A DNA stretch of 61,469 nt, from assembly GCF_029977985.1 (NCBI RefSeq), contig NZ_JARKOT010000098.1:1-61469 (forward strand), read 5' to 3'. The DNA comes from Propioniciclava sp. (GTDB lineage: Bacteria > Actinomycetota > Actinomycetes > Propionibacteriales > Propionibacteriaceae). Position 1 is the stretch's first letter. Each line of letters opens with the position of its first letter. This document shows positions 51,668 to 60,297 of the stretch, in pieces. The translations under genes and the position numbers were made by a program. The notes beneath the pieces were generated by a model, which was given only the letters and a program-made list of their open reading frames with translations, ran no database searches and was not told the origin of the DNA.

Positions 51668-51689
51668 GACGGTTGGCTCCTTCGTGGCA

Positions 51690-53099
51690 TCAGGCCTGCA
51701 GGCCGGCGTCCAGCCCGAGCAGGTCGTCCAGCGTTTCGCGGCGGACGAGCGGGGTGATCTTACCGTCCCGGACCGCCACCACGCCCGGTCGCGGCGTGTG
51801 GTTGTAGTTGGAGGCCATCGACCGGCTGTACGCGCCGGACGCCGGCACGGCCAGCAGGTCGCCGGGCGCGATGTCGCCCGGGAGGAAGACGTTGCGGACG
51901 AGGATGTCCCCGCCCTCGCAGTGCAGCCCCACGACCCGGGACAGGACGGGGGTCGCGCCCGATGTGCGACTCGCGAGGACCGCCGAGTACTCGGCGGCGT
52001 ACAGGGCCGGGCGGATGTTGTCGCTCATCCCGCCGTCGACCGAGATGTAGCGGCGGGTGTTGCCGCCGCCGATCTCGACGTCCTTGGTGGTCCCGACCGT
52101 GTAGAGCGCTGTGCCGGCGGGGCCGCTGATCGTGCGGCCCGGCTCGATGGACAGCTTCGGGCGCTCGAGTCCGTAGCCGCGGCACTCGTGGTCGACGATG
52201 TCAGTGAGGCTGGCGGCGAGGTCGTGGACGGTCGCCGGGGTGTCGTCGATCGTGTAGGCGATGCCGAAGCCGCCGCCCAGGTCGAGCTCGTCCAGCGTGA
52301 CGCCGGTGGCCTCCTTGAACTGGCTCATGAGGCGCAGCGTCCGGCGGGCCGCCACCTCGAAGCCGTTGGTGTCGAAGATCTGCGAGCCGATGTGCGAATG
52401 GATGCCCTTGAGGTCGATGCGCGGGCTGTGGAAGCAGCGGACGAGGGCGACGAGCGCCTGGCCGCCGGCGATGGAGAAGCCGAACTTCTGGTCCTCGTGG
52501 GCGGTGGCGATGTACTCGTGCGTGTGCGCCTCGACGCCCGTCGTGACGCGGATGAGCACCTGGGCACGCGTGTCGAGCTCTGCGGTGAGCTGCTCGAGGC
52601 GTCCGATCTCGTGGGCCGAGTCGACGATGATGCGCCCGACGCCCGCCGTGAGGGCGAGGCGGAGGAGGTCAACCGACTTGTTGTTGCCGTGCAGGCCGAT
52701 GCGCTCGGGCGGGAAGCCGGCGCGCAGCGCGACCGTGAGCTCGCCCAGGCTGCTCACGTCGAGATTGAGGCCCTCCTGCTCGATCCAGCGGGCCACCGTG
52801 GTGCACAGGAACGACTTGCCCGCGTAGTAGACGCCCCAGCCCTCGAACGCCTTGGCCCACGTGAGCGCGCGCCCACGGAAGTCGAGTTCGTCGACCACGT
52901 AAACGGGGGACCCGGCCTGCTCGACGATCTCGGCGGCCGTCAGCCCGCCGATGCGCAACTGCCCGTCGTCCACGCGGGCCGCGGTCTGGCTCCACAGGCC
53001 GTCGACGAGCGCGTTGGCGTCCGTGGGCTTGACAAGCCACACCGGAGCGGCGGACGTGGCGTCCGCGTGGATCGTGCCGGCGACGTGCATGTGGGACAT
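51690..53099 (-). CDS. lysA: Diaminopimelate decarboxylase
   Basis: A 469-residue PLP enzyme that makes lysine from meso-diaminopimelate. The PLP lysine is K95 in YYAGKSFLC; GIHSHIGSQIFD, DLGGGFGIAY, SIEPGRTISGPAG and LHCEGGDIL follow. It opens the lysA-hom-thrH-GT87 set. ATG 53099 is chosen because CACAGT lies 7 nt upstream and it gives the family N-terminus. In many actinobacteria argS lies just upstream; here only a tRNA-Arg gene and the repeat array are found. Confidence 0.96.
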   Translation of the reverse strand: MSHMHVAGTIHADATSAAPVWLVKPTDANALVDGLWSQTAARVDDGQLRIGGLTAAEIVEQAGSPVYVVDELDFRGRALTWAKAFEGWGVYYAGKSFLCTTVARWIEQEGLNLDVSSLGELTVALRAGFPPERIGLHGNNKSVDLLRLALTAGVGRIIVDSAHEIGRLEQLTAELDTRAQVLIRVTTGVEAHTHEYIATAHEDQKFGFSIAGGQALVALVRCFHSPRIDLKGIHSHIGSQIFDTNGFEVAARRTLRLMSQFKEATGVTLDELDLGGGFGIAYTIDDTPATVHDLAASLTDIVDHECRGYGLERPKLSIEPGRTISGPAGTALYTVGTTKDVEIGGGNTRRYISVDGGMSDNIRPALYAAEYSAVLASRTSGATPVLSRVVGLHCEGGDILVRNVFLPGDIAPGDLLAVPASGAYSRSMASNYNHTPRPGVVAVRDGKITPLVRRETLDDLLGLDAGLQA

Positions 53100-53176
53100 G
53101 GCCGCCACTGTGCCAGACACCGCGCCGCCTCCCCGCACGCCGCCACCCGCCGGACGCCCCCGCTCCCGTCGCCGCA

Positions 53177-53497
53177 CGCTCCACCTGAGCACAGACGCTC
53201 CCCTTGGCCACCAACGCTCCCCGTCCGACGGGGAGCGCTCCTCTTGGGTGCACACGCTCCCTTTGCAAAGGTGGGCGAGTGCGCTTTAACGGGAGCGCTC
53301 CCCTTGGCCACCAACGCTCCTCTCGGCCACAAACGCTCCCCTTGGAGACAGACGCTCCCCGTACGACGGGGAGCGCTCCTCTTGGGTGCACACGCTCCCT
53401 TTGCAAAGGTGGGCGAGTGCGCTTTACGGGAGCGCTCCCCTTGGCCACCCACGCTCCCCTTGGCCACCGACGCTCCCTGTGTGTACACACGCTTCCC
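53177..53497. repeat. Non-coding 19-bp periodic array (CGCTCC units)
   Basis: The 512-bp gap between lysA and tRNA-Arg holds a CGCTCC box repeated about every 19 bp. Starts include 53177, 53196, 53215, 53236, 53255, 53296, 53315, 53334, 53353, 53374, 53393, 53433, 53452 and 53471, with most gaps 19, a few 21, and two near 40. The commonest unit is CGCTCCCCTTGGCCACCAA. Some joints form GGGAGCGCTCCC, and internal palindromes CTTTGCAAAG and GTGTACAC occur. Nineteen is not a multiple of three, so no protein repeat is encoded. Function unknown. Confidence 0.8.
53214..53457. repeat. Direct duplication (107 and 106 bp) within the array
   Basis: 53214-53320 and 53352-53457 are near-identical direct copies, 138 bp apart. 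By eye they differ by two substitutions and one deleted A. Each includes the hairpin-prone CCCCGT-CGACGGGG segment, CTTTGCAAAGG and a GGGAGCGCTCCC palindrome. Confidence 0.8.
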
Positions 53498-53611
53498 GTG
53501 GGTGCGACGCAGTGGGCAGGTGGGGGTCAGGCCGCAGGCAACGACGCACCCGAGGGAACGCGCGACCCCGAACAGCAAGAAACCCCCTCTGACGAGGAGG
53601 TTCAACGACGG

Positions 53612-53683
53612 CGCCCCCAGCAGGATTCGAACCTGCGCTCCCGCCTCCGGAGGGCGGTGCTCTATCCCCTGAGCTATGGGGGC
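53612..53683 (-). tRNA. tRNA-Arg (anticodon CCG)
   Basis: A full cloverleaf reads on the minus strand: acceptor GCCCCCA pairs with TGGGGGC; D arm GCTC/GAGC; anticodon stem CCGCC/GGCGG with loop CTCCGGA, anticodon CCG (reads CGG); T arm GCAGG TTCGAAT CCTGC. CCA is not encoded at the 3' end. It lies between the repeat array and the AbiEi-like gene. Confidence 0.96.
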
Positions 53684-53833
53684 CGTGGCCCGGCGAGCGG
53701 GCCGCAGGACAATCTACCACCTCCGCCTACACCCTCCGCACAGGCTCTCCTCTCACGCCCCGAGGCCGATCGTTGTCCACAGGCGGAGCAAGTCATTCGG
53801 CCAGAACCCCGAAATTCGTGCTGAGGTGAGCCC

Positions 53834-54742
53834 ATGACCCACCTCCAGACCACCAAGCAATGGAAGACGCTGGGCCTCACGACCCGGCAGATCGGGAACG
53901 CCCGGCGCTCCGGCGAGCGGGTGAAGGTGCGCCGCGGCGTCGACCGTGACCCGGGCGAGCTCAGCGAGGCCGACCGGCATCGGGCGCTCATCCGCGCCAC
54001 CCTGCCCCTCCTCCACCCCGACTCGGTCGTCAGCCACGCCTCCGCCGCCCTCCTCCACGGGCTGCCGGTGCGCCACGGGGACGCCGAACGGGTCCAGATC
54101 ACCCGGCTCGGACCGGCCCACGGACGCCGCCGGCGTCTGGTGGCGCTCCACGCGGCTCCCCTGGCCAAGGACGAGGTGACGCTCATCGACGGCATCCCAG
54201 TCACGTCCCTCGCACGCACCGTGGCCGACCTCGCCCGGACGGCTTCCTTCGAGTGGGCGGTGATCGCCGCCGACGCGGCCCTCCACGCCGGCCTCGACCC
54301 CCAGACCCTCGCCGAACAGCTCGAGCGTCACCCGAGGCGGCGGGGCCTCACGAAGGGGCGCGCCGTCCTCGCCTTCGCCGATGCCCGCTCCGAGTCGCCC
54401 TGCGAGTCGCTCAGCCGGGTGCAGTTCGCCCGTATGGACCTGCCCATGCCCACGCTCCAGCACACCATCCGCGCCGGCAACCGCATCCTCGCCCGCTGCG
54501 ACTTCTGGTGGGAGGAGTTCCATCTCGCCGGCGAGGCCGACGGCAAGATCAAGTACGCCGCCCCCGACCGCCCCGGCGAGACCGCGGCCGACGTCATCAT
54601 GCGGGAGAAGGCGAGGGAGGAGCAGTTGCTCGACCACGATGTCCACCTCGTCCGCTGGGGCTGGGACGTGGCGATGAACCGACCGGCACTCGAGAAGCGG
54701 GTGCGCGCCGCCCTGCGTCGCACCCGGAGAGCGGCAGCCTGA
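53834..54742 (+). CDS. AbiEi/DUF559-like protein with a PD-(D/E)xK-type motif
   Basis: A 302-residue protein of a common actinobacterial family annotated as AbiEi-type antitoxin domain or DUF559 protein. Residues 1-100 are a helix-turn-helix-like region (TTRQIGNARRSGERVKVRRGV; SVVSHASAALLHGLPV). The C-terminal part has a restriction-endonuclease-like signature: E in SESPCESLSR, D in RCDFWWEEFHLAGEADGKIKY with E-x-D-G-K. No toxin partner (AbiEii) is next to it, so it is an orphan. GAGGTGA lies 4 nt before the ATG. Function unknown; a nuclease or a regulator is possible. Confidence 0.72.
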   Translation: MTHLQTTKQWKTLGLTTRQIGNARRSGERVKVRRGVDRDPGELSEADRHRALIRATLPLLHPDSVVSHASAALLHGLPVRHGDAERVQITRLGPAHGRRRRLVALHAAPLAKDEVTLIDGIPVTSLARTVADLARTASFEWAVIAADAALHAGLDPQTLAEQLERHPRRRGLTKGRAVLAFADARSESPCESLSRVQFARMDLPMPTLQHTIRAGNRILARCDFWWEEFHLAGEADGKIKYAAPDRPGETAADVIMREKAREEQLLDHDVHLVRWGWDVAMNRPALEKRVRAALRRTRRAAA

Positions 54743-54751
54743 GGTCGCGAC

Positions 54752-54933
54752 TCACCGGGCCACGGCAGTGCGCACGCCGAGGACCACGAGCACGCAGCCG
54801 CCGACCTGCTCGACCCGCCGCTGCCAGGCATGCGGGTCGACACGGCGCAGAACTCCGCCAACCCGTACGCCGGCCCTCGCCCCGCCCGGTCCTCGGCGAG
54901 GCCGAAACCGAGCAGCGCCAGGAGGGAGACCAC
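54752..54933 (-). pseudogene. Probable remnant of a LysE-family transporter gene
   Basis: A good ribosome-binding site (AAAGGAGG) and a GTG at 54933 begin a hydrophobic run (VVSLLALLGFGLA) that soon loses membrane character. In another frame of the same 180 bp the end reads DPHAWQRRVEQVGGCVLVVLGVRTAVAR, typical of the C-terminus of LysE-type exporters, and stops at 54752. The middle of the gene appears deleted. It lies between the AbiEi-like gene and the transglycosylase. Family assignment is tentative. Confidence 0.38.
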
Positions 54934-54969
54934 GAGCGGTCCTCCTTTCGCGGTCAGGCTCGTCTTGGT

Positions 54970-55941
54970 TCAGCCCAGCGAAGCCCGGGCGAAGCGGTTG
55001 GCGTTGGCGGCGATGTCGTTCACGTAGACGTCGGACCGGTTGTACGCGATGATCGCGGCGCGCCAACTCTCGGCGGTGTCGAGGTTGGAGGCGCTGCACA
55101 GGTAGCGTGCGGTGGACAGAGCCGCGTCGTCGATGTTCTGCGGATCGGCGACGCCGTCGCCGTTGGCGTCCGACCCCCAACGCGCCCACGTGCCCGGAAT
55201 GAACTGCATCGGGCCCACCGCCCGGTCCCAGACGGGATCGCCGTCGAAGCGCCCGCCGTCCGAATCCGGAATACGGGCGACTCCGTTCCCGTCGAGTGCC
55301 ACGCCCACGATGGCTGGCCGGACCACGCCGTCGTCGCCGAGCGTCGCGCCGCCGTAGCTGCCGTGCCGCGACTCCACGTAGCCGATCGCCGCGAGGGTGT
55401 TCCACGCGATCGCGCACTGCGGGCGCTCGATCTCGAGGGCCAACTGGGCCGCACCGTAGGCGTCCAGCGCCCGCGCCGGGATGCCGGTCTTCTGGGCCGT
55501 CTGCACCAGCCACCCCTCATCCACGAGCACCACCGGCCCCTGGAGGGTGCCGGTGCTCGCGCTCGGTTCGCCGCTCGCCCCCGGCGTCGCCGTGGCACCG
55601 CCGGACGCCCCCGGCGCCGGCCCTGCCGACGCCTCGACGCTCACCGACGTCGTTGGTTCCGGCGTCCCCGTGGGTGCGGAGGGCTGGGCCGTCGGGCGGA
55701 CGCTTGCGCGCGGACCCGCCGCGGTCGGCCGGGTGGACGCCGCCGGGATCGGCCCGGGGTTCTCGGGGGCGAGGAACGGCGTGGCGCTGCTCGTGGGACC
55801 GAGCGGCGACTGGACGACGATGAACGACGCCACGAGGCCCAGGAGCAAGACGAGGAACACCACCACGAGCCACCGCTGGCCGGTGGATGCCGGCTGGGGG
55901 TCGGGGGGTGGCAGAACGTGCGATCCGCCCGGTGTGACCAC
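54970..55941 (-). CDS. Secreted or anchored lytic murein transglycosylase
   Basis: A 323-residue protein with an N-terminal transmembrane anchor (about 24-44; WLVVVFLVLLLGLVASFIVV), a disordered Pro/Thr/Ala-rich linker (50-140) and a transglycosylase domain of the MltB/SLT type. The catalytic glutamate is in AAIGYVESRHGSYGGA; AVGPMQFIPGTWARWG and AIIAYNRSDVYVNDI are conserved. It probably cleaves peptidoglycan glycan strands outside the membrane. The GTG start has TAGCGT 6 nt upstream, suggesting a leaderless mRNA, and is divergent to kgd. Confidence 0.9.
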   Translation of the reverse strand: MVTPGGSHVLPPPDPQPASTGQRWLVVVFLVLLLGLVASFIVVQSPLGPTSSATPFLAPENPGPIPAASTRPTAAGPRASVRPTAQPSAPTGTPEPTTSVSVEASAGPAPGASGGATATPGASGEPSASTGTLQGPVVLVDEGWLVQTAQKTGIPARALDAYGAAQLALEIERPQCAIAWNTLAAIGYVESRHGSYGGATLGDDGVVRPAIVGVALDGNGVARIPDSDGGRFDGDPVWDRAVGPMQFIPGTWARWGSDANGDGVADPQNIDDAALSTARYLCSASNLDTAESWRAAIIAYNRSDVYVNDIAANANRFARASLG

Positions 55942-55947
55942 GCCCCC

Positions 55948-55953
55948 ACGCTA
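55948..55953 (-). promoter_or_regulatory. -10 hexamer TAGCGT for the transglycosylase gene (leaderless)
   Basis: TAGCGT on the minus strand, then 6 nt, then GTG 55941. The divergent kgd gene has its own TAAGCT at 56060-56065 with a leader of about 55 nt. Confidence 0.45.
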
Positions 55954-56127
55954 CCTCCTCGCGGGCGGCGCGCCGGAGGCGTCCGGGGCCGCTCGAGGGC
56001 ACCCCCGACACGCGCCGCGCACCGCCCCCACCGATTGTCGCCGCCCACACCCCTCTGGCTAAGCTGTCCAGAGCAGAGCGAACGCGTGGGAAGCGAGCTT
56101 CCCCAAGCGAGACGGAAGAAGGCGAAG

Positions 56128-59100
56128 GTGGCGACGGCGCCCGAGAATCCAACCAACGACCTGCCTGACTTCGGGGCCAACGACTGGCTCATCGAAGAGA
56201 TGCACGCCCAGTACGCCAACGATCCCGATTCGGTCGACGAGTCGTGGCGTCGCTTCTTCGAGTCCCGCGCGGAGGCCTTCCCCCGCCCCGGTGCGGCGGA
56301 CGCCTCGGGCGGTGGTGACGACGCGGCACCCGTCCCTGCCGATCCGGAGCCCGCCCCGGCTGCCGATCGGCCCCCCGAACGCGCCAAGGCGACGAACGAG
56401 CCGTCCGAGGCGAGCGCGGAGCAGGTGGTCGAGGAGCCCACGGCCGAGAAGACCCCGCCCGAGCTCGCGGTCGCCACGCAAGCGGCCGCAGCGTCGGCGT
56501 CCGAGACACGGGCGCGGCGCGACTCCGCCGCCAGCCCGGCGCGCCAAGGCCCGAAACCGGCACGCCCGGCGGCGGACGCCCCTCTCCAGATCACCCCGAC
56601 GACGCTGCCGTCGACTCCGGCGCCGCCGCCAACGGCGCCCATGCCCTCGCCGCGCGCCGAGTCCCCGTCCGGCCCCCGGAACCCCGGTTCGGGTGGCCGC
56701 CTGTCGGCGAACCGGCCCAAGGGCGACAGCCCGGTGGGCGAGAACAGCGAGCCTACCCGGACGGTCCTCAAGGGGGCCGCCATGCGCACCGCGCGCAACA
56801 TGGAGATCTCCCTGGGCGTGCCGACGGCGACGAGTGTGCGGAACATCCCGATGAAGCTCGTCATCGATCAGCGCGACATCATCAACAAGCACCTTGCCCG
56901 CACGACAGGCGGCAAGATCTCGTTCACCCACATCATCGGCTACGCGATGGTCAAGGCCCTCGCGATGGTGCCGGAGATGAACAACGCCTACGACGAGGTG
57001 GACGGCAAACCGATCCTCATCACCAACAACCAGGTGAACCTCGGCCTGGCCATCGACCTGCGCAAGCCGGACGGGACCCGCCAACTCCTCGTGCCGAACA
57101 TCAAGGGCGCCGACCGGATGAAGTTCCGCGAGTTCTGGCGCGCCTACGAGACCCTCGTCCGCAAGGCCCGCAACAACGAACTGACGGTCGACGACTTCGC
57201 CGGCACGACGGCGTCCCTCACGAACCCGGGCGGCATCGGCACCAGTCACTCGGTGCCGCGGCTCATGAAGGGCCAGGGCGTCATCCTCGGCGTCGGCTCG
57301 ATCGACTACCCACCCGAGTTCCAGGCGGCGTCCGACCAGCGGATCCTCGAACTGGGCGTGAGCAAGATCACGACGCTCACCTCCACCTACGACCATCGGG
57401 TCATCCAGGGCGCGACGTCGGGCGAGTTCCTCAAGGTGATGCACGAACTGCTCGTCGGGCAGCACGACTTCTACGACGATCTCTACCTGTCGCTGCGCGT
57501 GCCGTATGTGCCGCTCCGCTGGACATCGGACGATTCCGCCCACCGGCCCTACGAAGTCAGCAAGGGTGCGCGCGTCTTGCAGTTGATCAACGCGTACCGC
57601 ACGTGGGGCCATCTGATGGCCGACATCGACCCGCTCGAATACCAGCAGCGCAGCCACCCCGAACTCGAACTCGAGGCGCACGGCCTGAGCATCTGGGACC
57701 TCGACCGCGACTTCCCGGTCGGCGTGTTCGGCGGCCACTCCAAGGAGACGATGACGCTCCGCGAGGTGCTGTACCAGTTGCGCGGCAGCTACTGCGGCCA
57801 CGTGGGTTTGGAATACATGCATGTTCCAGAGACGGAGAAGCGGCGCTGGCTCGAGGGCTTCTTCGAGACACCGCTCCCGCGCTGGGACCGCGAAGAACAC
57901 CTGCGCATCCTCGACAAGCTCAACGAGTCGGAGATCTTCGAGACCTTCCTCCAGACCAAGTTCGTCGGCCAGAAGCGGTTCAGCCTCGAAGGTGCGGAAT
58001 CGACCATCGTGCTGCTCGACGAGGTGTGCGACATGGCCGCCAACGCCGGCCTCGACGAGGTGGCCATCGGCATGCCCCACCGCGGACGCCTCAACGTGCT
58101 GGCCAACATCGTCGGGAAGAGCTACGGGCAGATCTTCCGCGAGTTCGAGGGGCGCGTCGACGTGACCCAGACGATGGGAACCGGCGATGTGAAGTACCAC
58201 CTGGGCGCAGAAGGCGAGTTCAGCTCGCTGACCGGCAAGACCATCAAGACATCCGTCGCGGCCAATCCGAGCCACCTCGAGGCCGTCAACCCGGTCGTCG
58301 AAGGTATCGCGCGCGCCAAGATGGACGCGTCTGGCGAACCCGAGCGGTTCGGCGTCCTGCCGGTCCTGCTCCACGGGGACGCCTCGTTCGCCGGCCAGGG
58401 TGTCGTCTACGAGACGCTGCAGATGAGCCAACTGCGCGGCTACGGCACCGGCGGCACCATCCACATCGTCGTGAACAACCAGGTGGGGTTCACCACCGCG
58501 CCGAGCGAGTCGCGGACGTCGATCTACGCCACCGATGTGGCCAAGACCATCGGCGTCCCGATCTTCCACGTGAACGGCGACGACCCCGAAGCGGTCGCCC
58601 GGATCGGACGCCTCGCCTTCGAGTACCGCGAACGGTTCCACACCGATGTCGTCATCGACCTCGTCGCCTACCGGCGCCGCGGCCACAACGAGGGGGACGA
58701 CCCCAGCTTCACGCAACCCAACATGTACGACCTCATCGAGCAGAAGCGGAGCGTCCGCAAGCTCTACACCGAGGCGCTCATCGGCCGAGGCGACATTTCG
58801 ACGGAAGACGCCGAGGAGGTCATGGCGAAGTTCCGGGCGCGGCTGGAGTCGGTGTTCACCGAGGCCCGGCAGGCCGCCGACGACGACGAGGAGTACCGCC
58901 GCGTCCCGTTCTACCCCGTCAAGCTGGGCAAGGAACAAGGGACGGCGATCAGCCGTGAGGTGATGGAACGCGTCGCCCAGGCCTACGTGACGTTCCCGGA
59001 AGGCTTCACCGTGCACCCCAAGGTGCTGCCCCAGATGGAGCGGCGCGCCAAGGCGATCCTCGAAGGCCCGATCGACTGGGCGACCGGTGAGTTGCTCGCG

Positions 59101-60117
59101 TTCGGCTCCCTCCTGATCGAGGGCCGGACGGTGCGTCTCACCGGCCAGGACAGCCGGCGCGGCACGTTCTCCCAACGGTTCGCCGCCGTCATCGACCGGC
59201 GCACGAACGAGGAGTACATCCCACTCAAGTACCTCTCGACCGACCAGGGTCAGTTCCACGTGTTCGACTCGCTGCTCAGCGAATACGCAGTCATGGGCTT
59301 CGAGTACGGCTACTCCATCGCCTCACCGCAAGCGCTCGTGCTGTGGGAGGCCCAGTTCGGCGACTTCGCCAACGGCGCCCAGACCATCGCCGACGAGTTC
59401 ATCAGTTCGGCGGCAGCCAAGTGGACGCAGAAGTCGGGCGTCGTCCTCCTGCTCCCCCACGGCTACGAGGGTCAGGGGCCCGATCACAGCTCGGCACGCA
59501 TCGAGCGGTGGCTGCAACTGTGCAGCGAAGGGGCACTGGCCGTGTGCCAGCCCTCGACCCCGGCGTCGTACTTCCACTTGCTGCGCACCCACACCTACGT
59601 GAACTGGCACCGGCCCCTCGTCATCATGACTCCCAAGTCGATGCTGCGGAACAAGCTCGCCACATCGAGCCCCGAGGAGTTCACGGGGAGTTCGTGGCAG
59701 CCCGCCATGCCCGACCCGTCGATCACGGACGCCGCCGGCGTCCGGACGGTCCTGCTCTGCTCGGGCAAGATCCGCTGGGACCTCGTCGCCGAGCGGGAGC
59801 AACGCGGACTGGAGGGCCAGGTGGCGCTCGTCCCGCTCGAACGGCTGTACCCCCTGCCCACCGACGCGCTGGCGTCCGTGCTGGGCGGGCTGGGCCACGT
59901 GGACGACGTGCGGTGGGTTCAGGACGAGCCGATCAATCAGGGCGCCTGGCCATTCCTGGCGCTCCACCTGCCCGAGGCGCTCGGCAGAGCGCTGGGCCGC
60001 GACTTCCACTGGCGTCCGATCGCACGCCCCGAGGCGTCCTCGCCGGCCGTCGGCCTCACCGGCGTGCACGCCGACCAGGCGAAGTCGCTCATGGACGCCG
60101 CGTTCGGGGGGCTGTGA
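56128..60117 (+). CDS. kgd: Multifunctional 2-oxoglutarate metabolism enzyme (Kgd/OdhA)
   Basis: A 1329-residue E2o-E1o fusion of the actinobacterial type that serves the 2-oxoglutarate dehydrogenase complex and 2-oxoglutarate decarboxylation. In order: N-terminal segment (DWLIEEMHAQYANDPDSVDESWRRFF), an Ala/Pro-rich linker to about residue 200, a succinyltransferase core with TYDHRVIQG near residue 421, and the ThDP-binding E1o part with GMPHRGRLNVLANI, HGDASFAGQG near 749 and GYEGQGPDHSSARIERWLQL. No lipoyl domain is present, as in OdhA. It is longer than M. tuberculosis Kgd (1231), mainly through the linker. GTG 56128 has GAAGAAGG upstream. Confidence 0.95.
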   Translation: MATAPENPTNDLPDFGANDWLIEEMHAQYANDPDSVDESWRRFFESRAEAFPRPGAADASGGGDDAAPVPADPEPAPAADRPPERAKATNEPSEASAEQVVEEPTAEKTPPELAVATQAAAASASETRARRDSAASPARQGPKPARPAADAPLQITPTTLPSTPAPPPTAPMPSPRAESPSGPRNPGSGGRLSANRPKGDSPVGENSEPTRTVLKGAAMRTARNMEISLGVPTATSVRNIPMKLVIDQRDIINKHLARTTGGKISFTHIIGYAMVKALAMVPEMNNAYDEVDGKPILITNNQVNLGLAIDLRKPDGTRQLLVPNIKGADRMKFREFWRAYETLVRKARNNELTVDDFAGTTASLTNPGGIGTSHSVPRLMKGQGVILGVGSIDYPPEFQAASDQRILELGVSKITTLTSTYDHRVIQGATSGEFLKVMHELLVGQHDFYDDLYLSLRVPYVPLRWTSDDSAHRPYEVSKGARVLQLINAYRTWGHLMADIDPLEYQQRSHPELELEAHGLSIWDLDRDFPVGVFGGHSKETMTLREVLYQLRGSYCGHVGLEYMHVPETEKRRWLEGFFETPLPRWDREEHLRILDKLNESEIFETFLQTKFVGQKRFSLEGAESTIVLLDEVCDMAANAGLDEVAIGMPHRGRLNVLANIVGKSYGQIFREFEGRVDVTQTMGTGDVKYHLGAEGEFSSLTGKTIKTSVAANPSHLEAVNPVVEGIARAKMDASGEPERFGVLPVLLHGDASFAGQGVVYETLQMSQLRGYGTGGTIHIVVNNQVGFTTAPSESRTSIYATDVAKTIGVPIFHVNGDDPEAVARIGRLAFEYRERFHTDVVIDLVAYRRRGHNEGDDPSFTQPNMYDLIEQKRSVRKLYTEALIGRGDISTEDAEEVMAKFRARLESVFTEARQAADDDEEYRRVPFYPVKLGKEQGTAISREVMERVAQAYVTFPEGFTVHPKVLPQMERRAKAILEGPIDWATGELLAFGSLLIEGRTVRLTGQDSRRGTFSQRFAAVIDRRTNEEYIPLKYLSTDQGQFHVFDSLLSEYAVMGFEYGYSIASPQALVLWEAQFGDFANGAQTIADEFISSAAAKWTQKSGVVLLLPHGYEGQGPDHSSARIERWLQLCSEGALAVCQPSTPASYFHLLRTHTYVNWHRPLVIMTPKSMLRNKLATSSPEEFTGSSWQPAMPDPSITDAAGVRTVLLCSGKIRWDLVAEREQRGLEGQVALVPLERLYPLPTDALASVLGGLGHVDDVRWVQDEPINQGAWPFLALHLPEALGRALGRDFHWRPIARPEASSPAVGLTGVHADQAKSLMDAAFGGL

Positions 60118-60120
60118 GCC

Positions 60121-60297
60121 ATGTACTTCACCGATCGGGGCATCGAGGAGCTCGAGAAGCGGCGCGGAGACGAGACGGTCACACTCGGCTGGCTGGGCGA
60201 GGAGTTGCGCACGTTCGTCGACCTCCACCCCGAGTTCGAGGACGCCGTCGAGCGGCTCGCCACGTGGCTGGCCCGCGGAGAGGATGACGATGACTGA
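60121..60297 (+). CDS. DUF6104 family small protein
   Basis: A 58-residue acidic protein (MYFTDRGIEELEKRRGDETV...GWLGEELRTFVDLHPEFEDAVERLATWLARG) resembling the small DUF6104 family found after kgd/sucA in actinobacteria. It starts 3 nt after kgd and overlaps galK by 8 nt, so the three genes are probably one operon. No catalytic motif is seen; the predicted helices and the location suggest a small partner or regulator of the 2-oxoglutarate enzyme, but this is speculation. Confidence 0.78.
   Translation: MYFTDRGIEELEKRRGDETVTLGWLGEELRTFVDLHPEFEDAVERLATWLARGEDDDD

Noticed and set aside
53177-53497. CRISPR array
   Set aside because: The conserved part is only about 7 bp and the spacing 19 bp, with no 25-40 bp repeats or unique spacers and no cas genes nearby.
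52669-53605. Long minus-strand frames through the 53.2-53.5 kb array that translate to repetitive peptides (such as RGALVAKGS)
   Set aside because: The repeat unit is 19 bp, which is not a codon multiple, and the frames run into the lysA region on the same strand; they are by-products of the repeat and GC-rich DNA.
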